Assembly: GCA_030425395.1 (NCBI GenBank) | Contig: JAUIAS010000020.1 | Coordinates: 1-60,271 of the forward strand | Length of the DNA stretch: 60,271 bases | Source: Alphaproteobacteria bacterium | GTDB lineage: Bacteria; Pseudomonadota; Alphaproteobacteria; Rhodobacterales; Rhodobacteraceae | Reading direction: 5' to 3' | Notes under the pieces: generated by a model | The model's database searches: none | Told to the model about the DNA's origin: nothing | The model's input: the letters and a program-made list of their open reading frames with translations, nothing else | Translations under genes and position numbers: made by a program | Part shown: positions 9,512 to 17,693 of the stretch, one piece after another | Numbering within the stretch: the first letter of the stretch is position 1 | How the letters are laid out: each line of letters starts with the position of its first letter

Positions 9512-10252
9512 ATGAGGATATTCATTGCCACGCCAACCGCTGGCGGCACGGTCACAACGGCCTATACACAATCGGTCGTGGCGGCGACCATGGCAATTCA
9601 TGAACGGGGCGGCGCTTATCAGTATTCCTGCGTGGACGGAGCCGATGTCGTGGTGGCGCGCAACTTTCTCGCCCATCGCTTCCTGTCCGATCCGACGCTG
9701 ACCCACATCCTGTTCATCGACAGCGACATGTCGATCACGCTGCAAGTGTTCCGCTTTTTCCTCGATCAGAACCTGCCGCTTCTGGGGGCTGCCTATTCCG
9801 AACGGCGCATGGACATGGCCGCCTTTGCCAAGGCACTCACCCAAGACCCCGATGAGGCCCGCGCCCGCGCCATCGCATCCAAATTCACCGTGCGCATACC
9901 CGCCGGCGACGTGACCGTTACCAACAACATGGCCAAGGTTACCTCTGTCGGCTTCGGCTGCGTTCTGATCAAACGCGAGGTCTTTGCCGCCCTGATCGAC
10001 AAACAGATCGTCAAACCGTTTGTATCCCGGCTGGCGGCCAAGGCGGGATTTACCGGGACGGTCTATGATTTTTTCGATGAAATCGCCCTGCCGAACGGCG
10101 ACTGGCTGTCCGAGGATTATGCCTTTTGCAGGCGGGTGTCGGAACTGGGGGATGTGGACGTGAACGCCTATGTCGGGGACGGTGTCGGCCATGTCGGGCA
10201 GTTCGTCTATGGCGGGCCCTATATCGAGCGCCTGAAATCCGGGATACTTTGA
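9512..10252 (+). CDS. predicted GT-A-type glycosyltransferase
   Basis: Soluble 246-aa protein starting MRIFIATPTAGGTVTTAYTQS. It contains a DxD-like metal/nucleotide-sugar motif in LFIDSDMSI (about residues 69-77), with a preceding conserved N-terminal strand typical of GT-A folds, and the GFGCVLIKREVF segment common in GT2-like enzymes. It lies 40 bp after the sulfotransferase on the same strand, so co-transcription is likely. Acceptor and donor are unknown. The family assignment rests on motifs only. Confidence 0.65.
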   Translation: MRIFIATPTAGGTVTTAYTQSVVAATMAIHERGGAYQYSCVDGADVVVARNFLAHRFLSDPTLTHILFIDSDMSITLQVFRFFLDQNLPLLGAAYSERRMDMAAFAKALTQDPDEARARAIASKFTVRIPAGDVTVTNNMAKVTSVGFGCVLIKREVFAALIDKQIVKPFVSRLAAKAGFTGTVYDFFDEIALPNGDWLSEDYAFCRRVSELGDVDVNAYVGDGVGHVGQFVYGGPYIERLKSGIL

Positions 10253-10342
10253 ACAATGCCGGACCCTGCGCGCGACCGGATGTCGAGATTTCTTGCGATT
10301 TCGGCCCCGGTGTCGGAAAAGGTGGTCAGACAGGAGCGTGAC

Positions 10343-10798
10343 ATGCAGATCTATGCAATGCCCGGCCATCTTATCCGGCGCCTCAACCAGATTTCCGTTG
10401 GCGTGTTCGCAGAACACATGGCGCAGGCAGACATCAGATTGACGCCGGTGCAATTTGCAGCCCTTTCGGCGGTGGCCGAACATCCCGACATAGATCAGGC
10501 GCGGGTCGCCGGGCTGATCGCCTATGACCGTGCGACGCTGGGCAAGGTGATCGACAAGCTTGAGGCCCGGGGGCTGGTGCTGCGCCGCACGTCGCCTACG
10601 GACCGGCGTGCCAAAGTGATGCGCCTGACCCCGGCAGGCCACGATCTGCTGACCCGCGTGATCCCAATTGTCGCCGCTCTGCAATCAGAGATCACCGCCG
10701 GACTGGACGCCGAGGAACGCGCGGTGTTCCTTGGGCTTCTGGAAAAGGTGACCCTTGCCGGAAACGATCATAGCCGCGCGCCTCTCAAACCGCTCTGA
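10343..10798 (+). CDS. MarR-family transcriptional regulator
   Basis: Winged-helix regulator of about 151 aa. The DNA-binding region is visible in LTPVQFAALSAV ... VAGLIAYDRATLGKVIDKLEARGLV, followed by the wing DRRAKVMRLTPAGHDLL. The start at 10343 is chosen because AGGAG lies 6-7 bp upstream and the MarR fold begins there. The longer frame from 10256 has a non-conserved extension. It is followed after 15 bp by the flavoprotein gene on the same strand, which it probably regulates together with itself. Confidence 0.88.
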   Translation: MQIYAMPGHLIRRLNQISVGVFAEHMAQADIRLTPVQFAALSAVAEHPDIDQARVAGLIAYDRATLGKVIDKLEARGLVLRRTSPTDRRAKVMRLTPAGHDLLTRVIPIVAALQSEITAGLDAEERAVFLGLLEKVTLAGNDHSRAPLKPL

Positions 10799-10813
10799 CA
10801 CAAAGGGATCACC

Positions 10814-12286
10814 ATGCCATACGACGACCGCCCCACGCAGGCATCTGCCGCTGACATCGTCGTGATCGGTGCAGGGGTTTCCGGGCTGAACGCGCTGAAT
10901 TCGGCCCGCGCTTACCTTCCGAGCGGATCGCGTGCGATCCTGATCGACGCCAAGGACCACGCGGGCGGGATGTGGAACATCGCCTATGACTATGTACGCC
11001 TGCACCAACCGCACCCCATGTTTACCGTGGGCGCGATGCGCTGGGATTGGGACAAGCCGCGCGATTACCTCGCCCGCCGCGACGAAGTGCGCGATCATCT
11101 GGCCCGCGCGCTTGGACCGATCCAAGACAAGCTGGCCCTGACCACGCATTTCGGTCACACGGTCACCCGGTGCGAAGAAATCGAAACGCCCGACGGCCCC
11201 ATGGCCGAAATCACCTTTCACCCCAATGACGCCCCCGATCAGGCCCGAACCATCCGCGCCCAGCGCGCCGTGCATGCGATCGGTGTGGATTACCATTGCG
11301 CCGATCCCCTGCCCACCAGCAGCGATCGCGTCCTGTCCATCATCCCACAGGATCTGTCGCGCGCGCTGACCGCGCATCCGGATGCTCCTGTCTTTGTGGT
11401 CGGCGGCGGCAAGACGGGCATGGACACGGTTCTCGCCGCTGCTGTGGACCCGGCCCGCCAAATCACGCTGATCAACGGGTCCGGCACAAATTTCGTGAAA
11501 CGCGATATGGTCCTGCCCAAGGGGTTGCGGCGTTGGTTTGCCGGGCGGCCCATGTCGATGTTGTTCCGCGATCTGGCGACCAGATTTGACGGCGACAACG
11601 AAAGCGCCATCATCGACAGGGTACGCGCACGCTTTTCCACCGCACCCGATGTAGACAACGCCACCTTTCTCTACGGGTTGCAATCCATGTCCGAGCGTCG
11701 CCGCGTGGACGCCGGTGCCGAAATCGTCATGGACTACTTCACCGATGTCGAGGACACGGCCAACGGCCCCCTGCTCCGCCTGCGTGGCGGCGGCACAATA
11801 CCGGTCCCGGAAGGCAGCATCGTGGTCAATTGTTCGGGCAGTTTCTTTCGCTTTGCCGAGATGGCGGAAATGAAGCCCCTGATTTCCCCCGGCGGCGCGG
11901 TTCTGTCGATCAATACCCGCAACATGTTTCACTTCCTGTCCAGCGTGGCCGGGTTCTTTACCCCGCACCTGTTCTATCGCGGCCTGCTGCGCGATCACGG
12001 GTTCTATGCGCTGGATCATGACGCACTGTTCCGGGCCGACCGGCGTGCCTGGGTCGGGGCCTCTGCGACCCAGGCCTATCTAAATCAGGTGTTGTGCATG
12101 AACACTTTGCCTGTGGCGGTTCTGGATCGTTGCAAGCTGGACATGGACCGCTGGTTCCCGATGCACAGGCGGCTCGCGGCGGCAATGCGGATGAAATCCG
12201 CCGCGACCCGCGACATCGCGCATTGCTCCGCCTCACTGGACCGGGTGGCAGACCGGTTTGGGGTTCTGTGCCAACCCATCACCTGA
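10814..12286 (+). CDS. FAD/NAD(P)-binding flavoprotein, monooxygenase-like
   Basis: Two-dinucleotide-binding-domain flavoprotein of 490 aa. The FAD-binding Rossmann motif is DIVVIGAGVSGLNAL (about residues 14-28), with GGMWN after the second strand as in flavin-dependent monooxygenases. A second Rossmann motif, VFVVGGGKTGMDTV (about 195-208), would bind NAD(P)H. The substrate is unknown. Linkage to the upstream MarR gene suggests inducible oxidation or detoxification of a small molecule. Annotation beyond the oxidoreductase class is not supported by the sequence. Confidence 0.75.
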   Translation: MPYDDRPTQASAADIVVIGAGVSGLNALNSARAYLPSGSRAILIDAKDHAGGMWNIAYDYVRLHQPHPMFTVGAMRWDWDKPRDYLARRDEVRDHLARALGPIQDKLALTTHFGHTVTRCEEIETPDGPMAEITFHPNDAPDQARTIRAQRAVHAIGVDYHCADPLPTSSDRVLSIIPQDLSRALTAHPDAPVFVVGGGKTGMDTVLAAAVDPARQITLINGSGTNFVKRDMVLPKGLRRWFAGRPMSMLFRDLATRFDGDNESAIIDRVRARFSTAPDVDNATFLYGLQSMSERRRVDAGAEIVMDYFTDVEDTANGPLLRLRGGGTIPVPEGSIVVNCSGSFFRFAEMAEMKPLISPGGAVLSINTRNMFHFLSSVAGFFTPHLFYRGLLRDHGFYALDHDALFRADRRAWVGASATQAYLNQVLCMNTLPVAVLDRCKLDMDRWFPMHRRLAAAMRMKSAATRDIAHCSASLDRVADRFGVLCQPIT

Positions 12287-12295
12287 CGGCTTGGG

Positions 12296-12961
12296 TCACT
12301 CCACCAAAGGCGCGATCAACTGCGGCCCCACCGCGCGGTTGGAATTGACCTGCGGATCAACCCGGTGGAAGGCAAGCGCCCCTTCCGGGCCCGGTTGCAT
12401 CAGTTTGGCGGCTCCAAGTCCGGCCTCACCCAGCCAAAGCGCCCAGTCCTGCGGCGCGAGGATCAGCGGCATCCGGTGATGCACCGACGACAGCGTTTCA
12501 TTCGCCTCCGTGGTGACAATCGCGCAGGTGGTCATCCGTTCCTCGCCAGTTCCCCAGTTCTGCCAGATTCCGGCAAAAGCCAACGGCCCGCCATCGGAGG
12601 CGGCGATATACCAAGGCAGGCGCGCGCCGTCCTCGGCCTTGGTCCATTCATAAAAACCGGTGGCCGGGATCAGGCACCGCCGCGCCCGGCACGCGGCCCG
12701 AAAGGCCGGTTTCTCGGCCAACGTCTCGGCCCGTGCATTGATCAGCATCGGCCCGTCCGTCGGCGTCTTGTACCACGTCGGCACAAACCCCCAGCGCATC
12801 GGCCCCAGCCGCCGTACCCCTTCGTGAGAAATCACGGAATGCACGCGGTTGGTGGGACAAACGTTGTAATCGGGAACATCGGGCAGATCGTTGGCTGGCG
12901 CGGCCTCGAACAGCCGCGCCATCGCGTCGCTTGGCAATGTGACGGCAAACCGGCCACACAT
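12296..12961 (-). CDS. SOS response-associated peptidase (SRAP, HMCES/YedK)
   Basis: DNA-abasic-site shielding protein. The protein begins MCGRF, and Cys2 becomes the N-terminal catalytic residue that forms a thiazolidine crosslink with an abasic site. Conserved family blocks are present: NARAETLAEKPAF, CLIPATGFYEW and the active-site His in SSVHHRMPLIL. The 221-aa length is normal. It is convergent with the flavoprotein gene (9-bp gap) and lies 28 bp downstream of the 5'-nucleotidase gene on the same strand. Confidence 0.95.
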   Translation of the reverse strand: MCGRFAVTLPSDAMARLFEAAPANDLPDVPDYNVCPTNRVHSVISHEGVRRLGPMRWGFVPTWYKTPTDGPMLINARAETLAEKPAFRAACRARRCLIPATGFYEWTKAEDGARLPWYIAASDGGPLAFAGIWQNWGTGEERMTTCAIVTTEANETLSSVHHRMPLILAPQDWALWLGEAGLGAAKLMQPGPEGALAFHRVDPQVNSNRAVGPQLIAPLVE

Positions 12962-12989
12962 GATTGCCCCCTGCCCTGCCAGCCGCCGT

Positions 12990-14564
12990 TTAACGTCTGG
13001 TAATGCGGCCTTCGGTGAACGGCTGATAGGGGGCGTTTCGGGCGATGTATTCCGCGGTCACATCGGCCAGATCCGGCCCGAAATCATAGGCGTTCTTGCC
13101 GTCGCCCGCGAACATCTTGTAGCCGTCACCACCGTTGCGAACATAGTTGTTGGTCACAACGCCATAGGTCGCGGCAGGATCAATCGGACCATAGGCACCG
13201 TCCATCATCACCTCGGCCGATACGATCCGTGCGCCCGGTTCCGCCGCGCTGTCCCAAGTGAACCGCAGCCCGGCAACCTGCGGGAAGCGGCCTGCGCCAT
13301 CCTCAACCTGACTGACCCCGTTTTCCAGTGCCTCAAGCAATGTCTGTCCGCTGATCTGGAAGGTGGACAGCGTATTCTGGAACGGCAGCACCGTCAGAAC
13401 TTCGCCCATGGTCACATCCCCTGCGTCGATGGACGCGCGCAGGCCGCCCGAATTGGCGATGGCGATGGTGATCCCCTGATCGGCAACCCGGTCCAGCATG
13501 GCGTCGGCCACCAGATTGCCCATCTCGCATTCCATGGCACGACAGACGTCGCGGCTGCCTTCGATCGGTGCTGCGCTCTGGGCCACGACCTTGGCGCGGA
13601 TCTCATCCAGCGGTTCTGCCAGTTCACCGATGCGGCTCACCACTGACGCGTCCTCGGGGACGCTGGCGTCCATGATCAGCAGATCGCCCGCAGCCGCCGT
13701 CACTTTGCCCGCGTCGTCAAACGTCACATTCAGTTCGCCCAGAAATTTGCCATAGGCATAGGCCTGCACAATGGCCACACCGTTGACCACAGTCGGATAC
13801 GGCCCAACCGCACGATCATGGGTGTTGGACAAGAGCGTGTTGGAATGCCCCCCAACGATCACGTCAACCCCCGTGGTTTCGGCGGCAACGCGTTGATCGG
13901 TGCCATAGCCGGAATGGCTCAGCACGATGATCTTGTTCACGCCCTCGGCGCTGAGACGATCAACCTCGGCCTGTACGGCGGCCACCGGATCGGAAAAACT
14001 GATGTTTGGCCCCGGGCTGGCCAGCTCGTGCGTATCCTCGGGCGTCAGACCAATCAGGCCGATCTTTTCCCCGTTGCGTTCGATCACCGTGGATTTACGC
14101 AACACATCCGCAAGCGCCGGTTCCCCGCTGACATCCGCGTTCGACATAAGCACGGGAAATTCCACCGCATCCATGAAACCGCGCAGCACCTCGGGCCCGT
14201 CATCGAATTCGTGGTTGCCCACGGTCATCGCGTCATAGCGCATCAGGTTCATCATTTCGGCCGCGACCTTGCCCTTGTAGTAGGTATAGAACAGCGTCCC
14301 CTGAAATTGGTCTCCACCATCGACAAGGATGGAATTGGCCGACCGCTTGCGCGCCTCGGCGATGGCGCTCACCAGACGGGCCGAGCCGCCAAAGCACTTG
14401 CCCTCGGCATTGCTCTCGGCCGAACAGCCGCTGTCGTATTTGCTGATCGGCTCAAATCTCGAATGAAAATCGTTGGTGTGCAGAATGGTCAGTTTATAAT
14501 CGGCCAGCGCGGGCCCCGCCGAAACGGCAAGAGCGCAAGCAGCAGCCATCATTGATGTGCGCAT
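12990..14564 (-). CDS. periplasmic 5'-nucleotidase / UshA-like phosphoesterase
   Basis: Secreted metallophosphoesterase of the 5'-nucleotidase/UDP-sugar hydrolase family. The start at 14564 gives a signal peptide (MRTSMMAAACALAVSAGPALA), with AGGGGAA upstream. The 18-residue longer frame is disfavoured. Di-metal ligands are visible in ILHTNDFHSRFE, VDGGDQFQGT, VGNHEFDDG, VLSHSGYGTD and GGHSNTL, followed by the C-terminal 5'-nucleotidase domain (about 330-510) with NSGGLRASI. It probably releases nucleoside and phosphate from nucleotides in the periplasm. 524 aa is typical. Confidence 0.93.
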   Translation of the reverse strand: MRTSMMAAACALAVSAGPALADYKLTILHTNDFHSRFEPISKYDSGCSAESNAEGKCFGGSARLVSAIAEARKRSANSILVDGGDQFQGTLFYTYYKGKVAAEMMNLMRYDAMTVGNHEFDDGPEVLRGFMDAVEFPVLMSNADVSGEPALADVLRKSTVIERNGEKIGLIGLTPEDTHELASPGPNISFSDPVAAVQAEVDRLSAEGVNKIIVLSHSGYGTDQRVAAETTGVDVIVGGHSNTLLSNTHDRAVGPYPTVVNGVAIVQAYAYGKFLGELNVTFDDAGKVTAAAGDLLIMDASVPEDASVVSRIGELAEPLDEIRAKVVAQSAAPIEGSRDVCRAMECEMGNLVADAMLDRVADQGITIAIANSGGLRASIDAGDVTMGEVLTVLPFQNTLSTFQISGQTLLEALENGVSQVEDGAGRFPQVAGLRFTWDSAAEPGARIVSAEVMMDGAYGPIDPAATYGVVTNNYVRNGGDGYKMFAGDGKNAYDFGPDLADVTAEYIARNAPYQPFTEGRITRR

Positions 14565-14672
14565 AAGACATGATTCCCCTGTTGGTTTATTCCTCCATGC
14601 TGCGCCGCCCGTGCGCATGTGTCAAAGCGCGTGACGCTTGACCACGCGGCAGAGCCGGGGCATGCAGCAATT

Positions 14673-15011
14673 ATGCTTATTTATAAAATCTTCCGCACAG
14701 ACGAATGGGCCGCGCTCGACCGCGACGGTGCCACCTCGGGCGCGCCGGTGGACATCGCCGACGGGTTCGTCCATTTCTCAACCGCCGAACAGGCCCGCGA
14801 AACCGCCGCGAAACACTTTGCCGGTGAAGACGGGTTGTTTCTTCTCGCCTGCAACACCGATGCGATGGGCGATGATCTCAAATGGGAGACATCACGCGGC
14901 GGCGCGTTGTTTCCCCATCTCTATCGCGACCTGACACGCGATGATGTGGTCTGGGTTCTGCCCCTGCCTTTGGGTCCGGATGGCCACGCATTCCCCAAGG
15001 AGATGACATGA
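14673..15011 (+). CDS. DUF952 family protein
   Basis: Small cytoplasmic protein of 112 aa. The DUF952 hallmarks are YKIFRTDEW at the start, DGFVHFSTAEQ in the middle and FPHLYRDL near the end. The start at 14673 is chosen because the family begins MxIYKI; the upstream extension to 14619 is not conserved. No biochemical function is established that I can rely on. It is first in a tightly coupled operon and its stop overlaps the next start by ATGA. Confidence 0.88.
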   Translation: MLIYKIFRTDEWAALDRDGATSGAPVDIADGFVHFSTAEQARETAAKHFAGEDGLFLLACNTDAMGDDLKWETSRGGALFPHLYRDLTRDDVVWVLPLPLGPDGHAFPKEMT

Positions 15012-15439
15012 CAGGTTTCATCGACCCGGATCGCGACCAGTTCGAGGCGTTCAAGGCGCTTGAACGTGACCAGCCAATCGAAATGCTCAACCTCGTGCGC
15101 CTGCGCGACCGCGCCGCCTACCCGCAAGAGCACCCCCTCGCCGCCGATGCCCTGTCCGGGGCGCAGGCCTATGCGCTTTATGGCGAAACCTCCGGTCCGG
15201 TTTTCAAACGCGTCGGTGGCTCCATCATCTGGCGCGGAGGCTTTGAAACAACCCTGATCGGTCCGTCGGACGAACGGTGGGATCACGTGTTTGTGGCCCG
15301 CTATCCCGATGCGCATGCCTTTCTGGCGATGGTCACGGACCCGGAGTATCAAAAAGCCGTGGTGCACCGGCAATCGGCGGTCGTGACCTCGCGCCTGATC
15401 CGCTGCGGTGCGCAGGATGCGGGTGATCTGTTCGGATGA
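15008..15439 (+). CDS. DUF1330 family protein
   Basis: A 143-aa protein with the ferredoxin-like (dimeric alpha-beta barrel) DUF1330 pattern: [15 protein letters not shown], a central [13 protein letters not shown] segment, and the closing [20 protein letters not shown]. It overlaps both neighbours by ATGA (DUF952 before, pyrD after), so the three are translationally coupled. Function is unknown, and the coupling to pyrimidine synthesis may be incidental. Confidence 0.87.
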   Translation: MTGFIDPDRDQFEAFKALERDQPIEMLNLVRLRDRAAYPQEHPLAADALSGAQAYALYGETSGPVFKRVGGSIIWRGGFETTLIGPSDERWDHVFVARYPDAHAFLAMVTDPEYQKAVVHRQSAVVTSRLIRCGAQDAGDLFG

Positions 15440-16497
15440 AACGGTTGATCGAACGCGCGGGCCTGATCGCGCTGCAAAACATGGATCCCGAAGCCGCCCA
15501 CGGAATGGCCATCCGCGCGCTGAAAGCCGGATTTGGCTCGGGCACGGGTCCCGTCACCTCGGACGCACTGAAAACGACGTTCGCGGGGTTGGACCTGCCC
15601 AACCCTGTGGGCCTTGCTGCCGGTTTCGACAAGAACGCCGAAGTTCTGGGCCCGCTGGGTCGCGCCGGTTTCGGATTTATCGAAGTTGGGGCCGCAACGC
15701 CGCGGCCCCAACCCGGCAACCCCCGTCCACGTCTGTTCCGGCTGACCGAGGATCGCGCCGCGATCAATCGCTTCGGGTTCAACAATCAGGGCATGGACGT
15801 GATCGCCGACCGGCTTGCCGCGCGCGATGCCGGTTGCGGTACCGTTGGCCTGAACCTTGGGGCCAACAAGGACAGCACGGACCGGGCCGCCGATTTTGCC
15901 CGCGTTCTGGCGCGCTGCGGCCCGCTGGTGGATTTCGCCACGGTCAATGTGTCGTCGCCCAACACCGAAAAACTGCGTGATCTTCAGGGGGCTGCGGCCC
16001 TGGCCGCCCTGCTGGAGGGCGTGATGGACACCCGCACCCGCCTTCCCCGGCCAATTCCCGTCTTTCTCAAGATCGCGCCCGATCTGGATGCGGCAGAGAT
16101 CGCCGATATCGCCGCCGTCGCCCGCGACACCGGCGTGGACGCCATCATCGCCACCAATACCACCCTGTCGCGCGAAGGTCTCAAAAGCCCGTTCAAGGGC
16201 GAGGCTGGCGGCCTGTCCGGCGCGCCGCTGTTTGACAAATCCACCCGTGTGCTGGCGCAATTGTCGACCCTGACGGATATTCCCCTGATCGGGGTTGGCG
16301 GCATCGGATCGGCGCGCGATGCCTATGACAAGATCCGCGCAGGGGCCAGCGCGGTTCAGCTTTACACCGCGTTGGTCTATGGGGGGTTGTCGCTGGCCGG
16401 ACGCATTGCCGAAGGTCTGGACGCCCTGTTACGACAGGGCGGGTTTGCATCGGTCGAAGAAGCACGGGGAACAGGACGGGACACATGGTTGACATAA
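15436..16497 (+). CDS. pyrD: dihydroorotate dehydrogenase (quinone), class 2
   Basis: Membrane-associated FMN enzyme oxidising dihydroorotate to orotate in pyrimidine biosynthesis, with electrons passed to quinone. The class 2 N-terminal helix extension is present ([26 protein letters not shown]), followed by the FMN barrel with [35 protein letters not shown] (catalytic-Ser loop) and ATNTTLSRE. The C-terminal [30 protein letters not shown] phosphate-binding region is intact. 353 aa fits the family. It is coupled by ATGA to DUF1330 and overlaps arsC by 13 nt. Confidence 0.97.
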   Translation: MKRLIERAGLIALQNMDPEAAHGMAIRALKAGFGSGTGPVTSDALKTTFAGLDLPNPVGLAAGFDKNAEVLGPLGRAGFGFIEVGAATPRPQPGNPRPRLFRLTEDRAAINRFGFNNQGMDVIADRLAARDAGCGTVGLNLGANKDSTDRAADFARVLARCGPLVDFATVNVSSPNTEKLRDLQGAAALAALLEGVMDTRTRLPRPIPVFLKIAPDLDAAEIADIAAVARDTGVDAIIATNTTLSREGLKSPFKGEAGGLSGAPLFDKSTRVLAQLSTLTDIPLIGVGGIGSARDAYDKIRAGASAVQLYTALVYGGLSLAGRIAEGLDALLRQGGFASVEEARGTGRDTWLT

Positions 16498-16838
16498 CAC
16501 TCTGGCACAATCCGCGCTGTTCGAAATCACGCGAGGCGCTGCGCCTTCTGACCGAGGCAGGCGCATCCGTCACCGAGCGCCGCTATCTGGTTGATGCCCC
16601 CACACGCGCCGAAATCGACGCGCTGCGCGCGGCCCTTGGCGTACCCGCACCCATCGACATGATGCGCCCCAAAGAGGCGGAATTCCGTGACATGGGCCTG
16701 AGCCGCGACAGCGACGCCGATACCCTTCTCAACGCGATTGTGGCCTGCCCCAAGCTGATCGAACGCCCGATTGCCGTGCGCGGCGCGCGCGCGGTCATCG
16801 GCCGCCCGCCCGAGGATGTTCTGGCCCTGCTGGACTGA
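16485..16838 (+). CDS. ArsC-family (glutaredoxin-type) arsenate reductase-like protein
   Basis: Thioredoxin-fold ArsC-family protein of 117 aa. The active-site Cys is in [14 protein letters not shown] (about residue 12), and the C-terminal [12 protein letters not shown] block is conserved. Enzymes of this family reduce arsenate with glutathione/glutaredoxin, but many members not linked to ars operons have undefined roles. It overlaps the pyrD end by 13 nt and no other arsenic gene is near, so arsenate reduction is a family-level inference. Confidence 0.85.
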   Translation: MVDITLWHNPRCSKSREALRLLTEAGASVTERRYLVDAPTRAEIDALRAALGVPAPIDMMRPKEAEFRDMGLSRDSDADTLLNAIVACPKLIERPIAVRGARAVIGRPPEDVLALLD

Positions 16839-16841
16839 TCC

Positions 16842-17690
16842 TCAAACGCTGTAGGTTTCGCGATCCTCGACAATCGCGCAGTCATTGCCAAAGATCGACC
16901 GCATCCGTTCCAGCGCCGCGGCATGGGCTTCGGGCGCGTCCATATGCACCCGGAAATGGGTCAGCAACAGCCGTCGCACGCCTGCGTCGCGGGCCATCTC
17001 AGCGATCTGCGACGGCGTAGGGGTCAGAGGCTCCATCATCGGATGCGCCGTCTCTCCGTCCAGCCGATAGCACCAATTCAGCAACAGGTCCGCGTCACGG
17101 ATGAGATCGCGCAGCCCGTCGCAAATACCCGCATCCCCGGAATAGACAAATTTGCGCCCTGCCGCCTCAACGGCGAACCCCATACACGTCAGGGCCGGTT
17201 GCGCGTGGGGCACCTCGCAACTGCTCAGCGACCAGCCATCGCCGGACAACGCAAAGCCAGGGGTAATCTCGGTCACGTCCGGCGCGGGCCAAGGTCGGGG
17301 CAAGGTGCCGCCCCGCGCCTTCCAGACCTCTTGGCTTGGCAACAGTTCGGTGCGCGCGCGCAGATCGTGGGACAGGACCCCGTCGGGGCCGAAATACCCT
17401 TGCGTGATCGCCGCGATCGGGGACGGCCCAAATACCCGGATCGGTGCGCCGCCTTCGTCCCATGCGGCGTGCACAAGGCGCGCATAGTCCATCATGTGAT
17501 CCGAATGCAGATGGCTGAAAACCAGATGTGTGATGTCCGACGGCTTGCGCCCAACGCGCAGCAGATTGTCAAACACGCCGCCCCCGCAATCAAACAGGAT
17601 GACATCGCGGCCGACCTCCAGCAAATACCCAGACGACGCGCGACGCAGATACGCTTCGGGCGATCCCGATCCCAGTATGGTCAGTTTCAT
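16842..17690 (-). CDS. MBL-fold (RNase Z-like) metal hydrolase
   Basis: Metallo-beta-lactamase-fold hydrolase of 282 aa. The N-terminus MKLTILGSGSP is typical of the RNase Z-like branch. The zinc motif HxHxDH is in FSHLHSDHMMD (about residues 60-70), and further ligands are in YSGDAG and the C-terminal LLTHFRVH. The substrate is unknown. It lies 3 bp after a sulfatase gene and in the same orientation as the MarR gene, so it is probably the last gene of a marR-sulfatase-MBL operon. A role in hydrolysing a desulfation product is inference. Confidence 0.85.
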   Translation of the reverse strand: MKLTILGSGSPEAYLRRASSGYLLEVGRDVILFDCGGGVFDNLLRVGRKPSDITHLVFSHLHSDHMMDYARLVHAAWDEGGAPIRVFGPSPIAAITQGYFGPDGVLSHDLRARTELLPSQEVWKARGGTLPRPWPAPDVTEITPGFALSGDGWSLSSCEVPHAQPALTCMGFAVEAAGRKFVYSGDAGICDGLRDLIRDADLLLNWCYRLDGETAHPMMEPLTPTPSQIAEMARDAGVRRLLLTHFRVHMDAPEAHAAALERMRSIFGNDCAIVEDRETYSV

Positions 17691-17693
17691 TCT

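Noticed and set aside
16485-16838. An arsenic resistance operon
   Set aside because: Only an ArsC-family protein overlapping pyrD is present, with no arsR, arsB or acr3 nearby.
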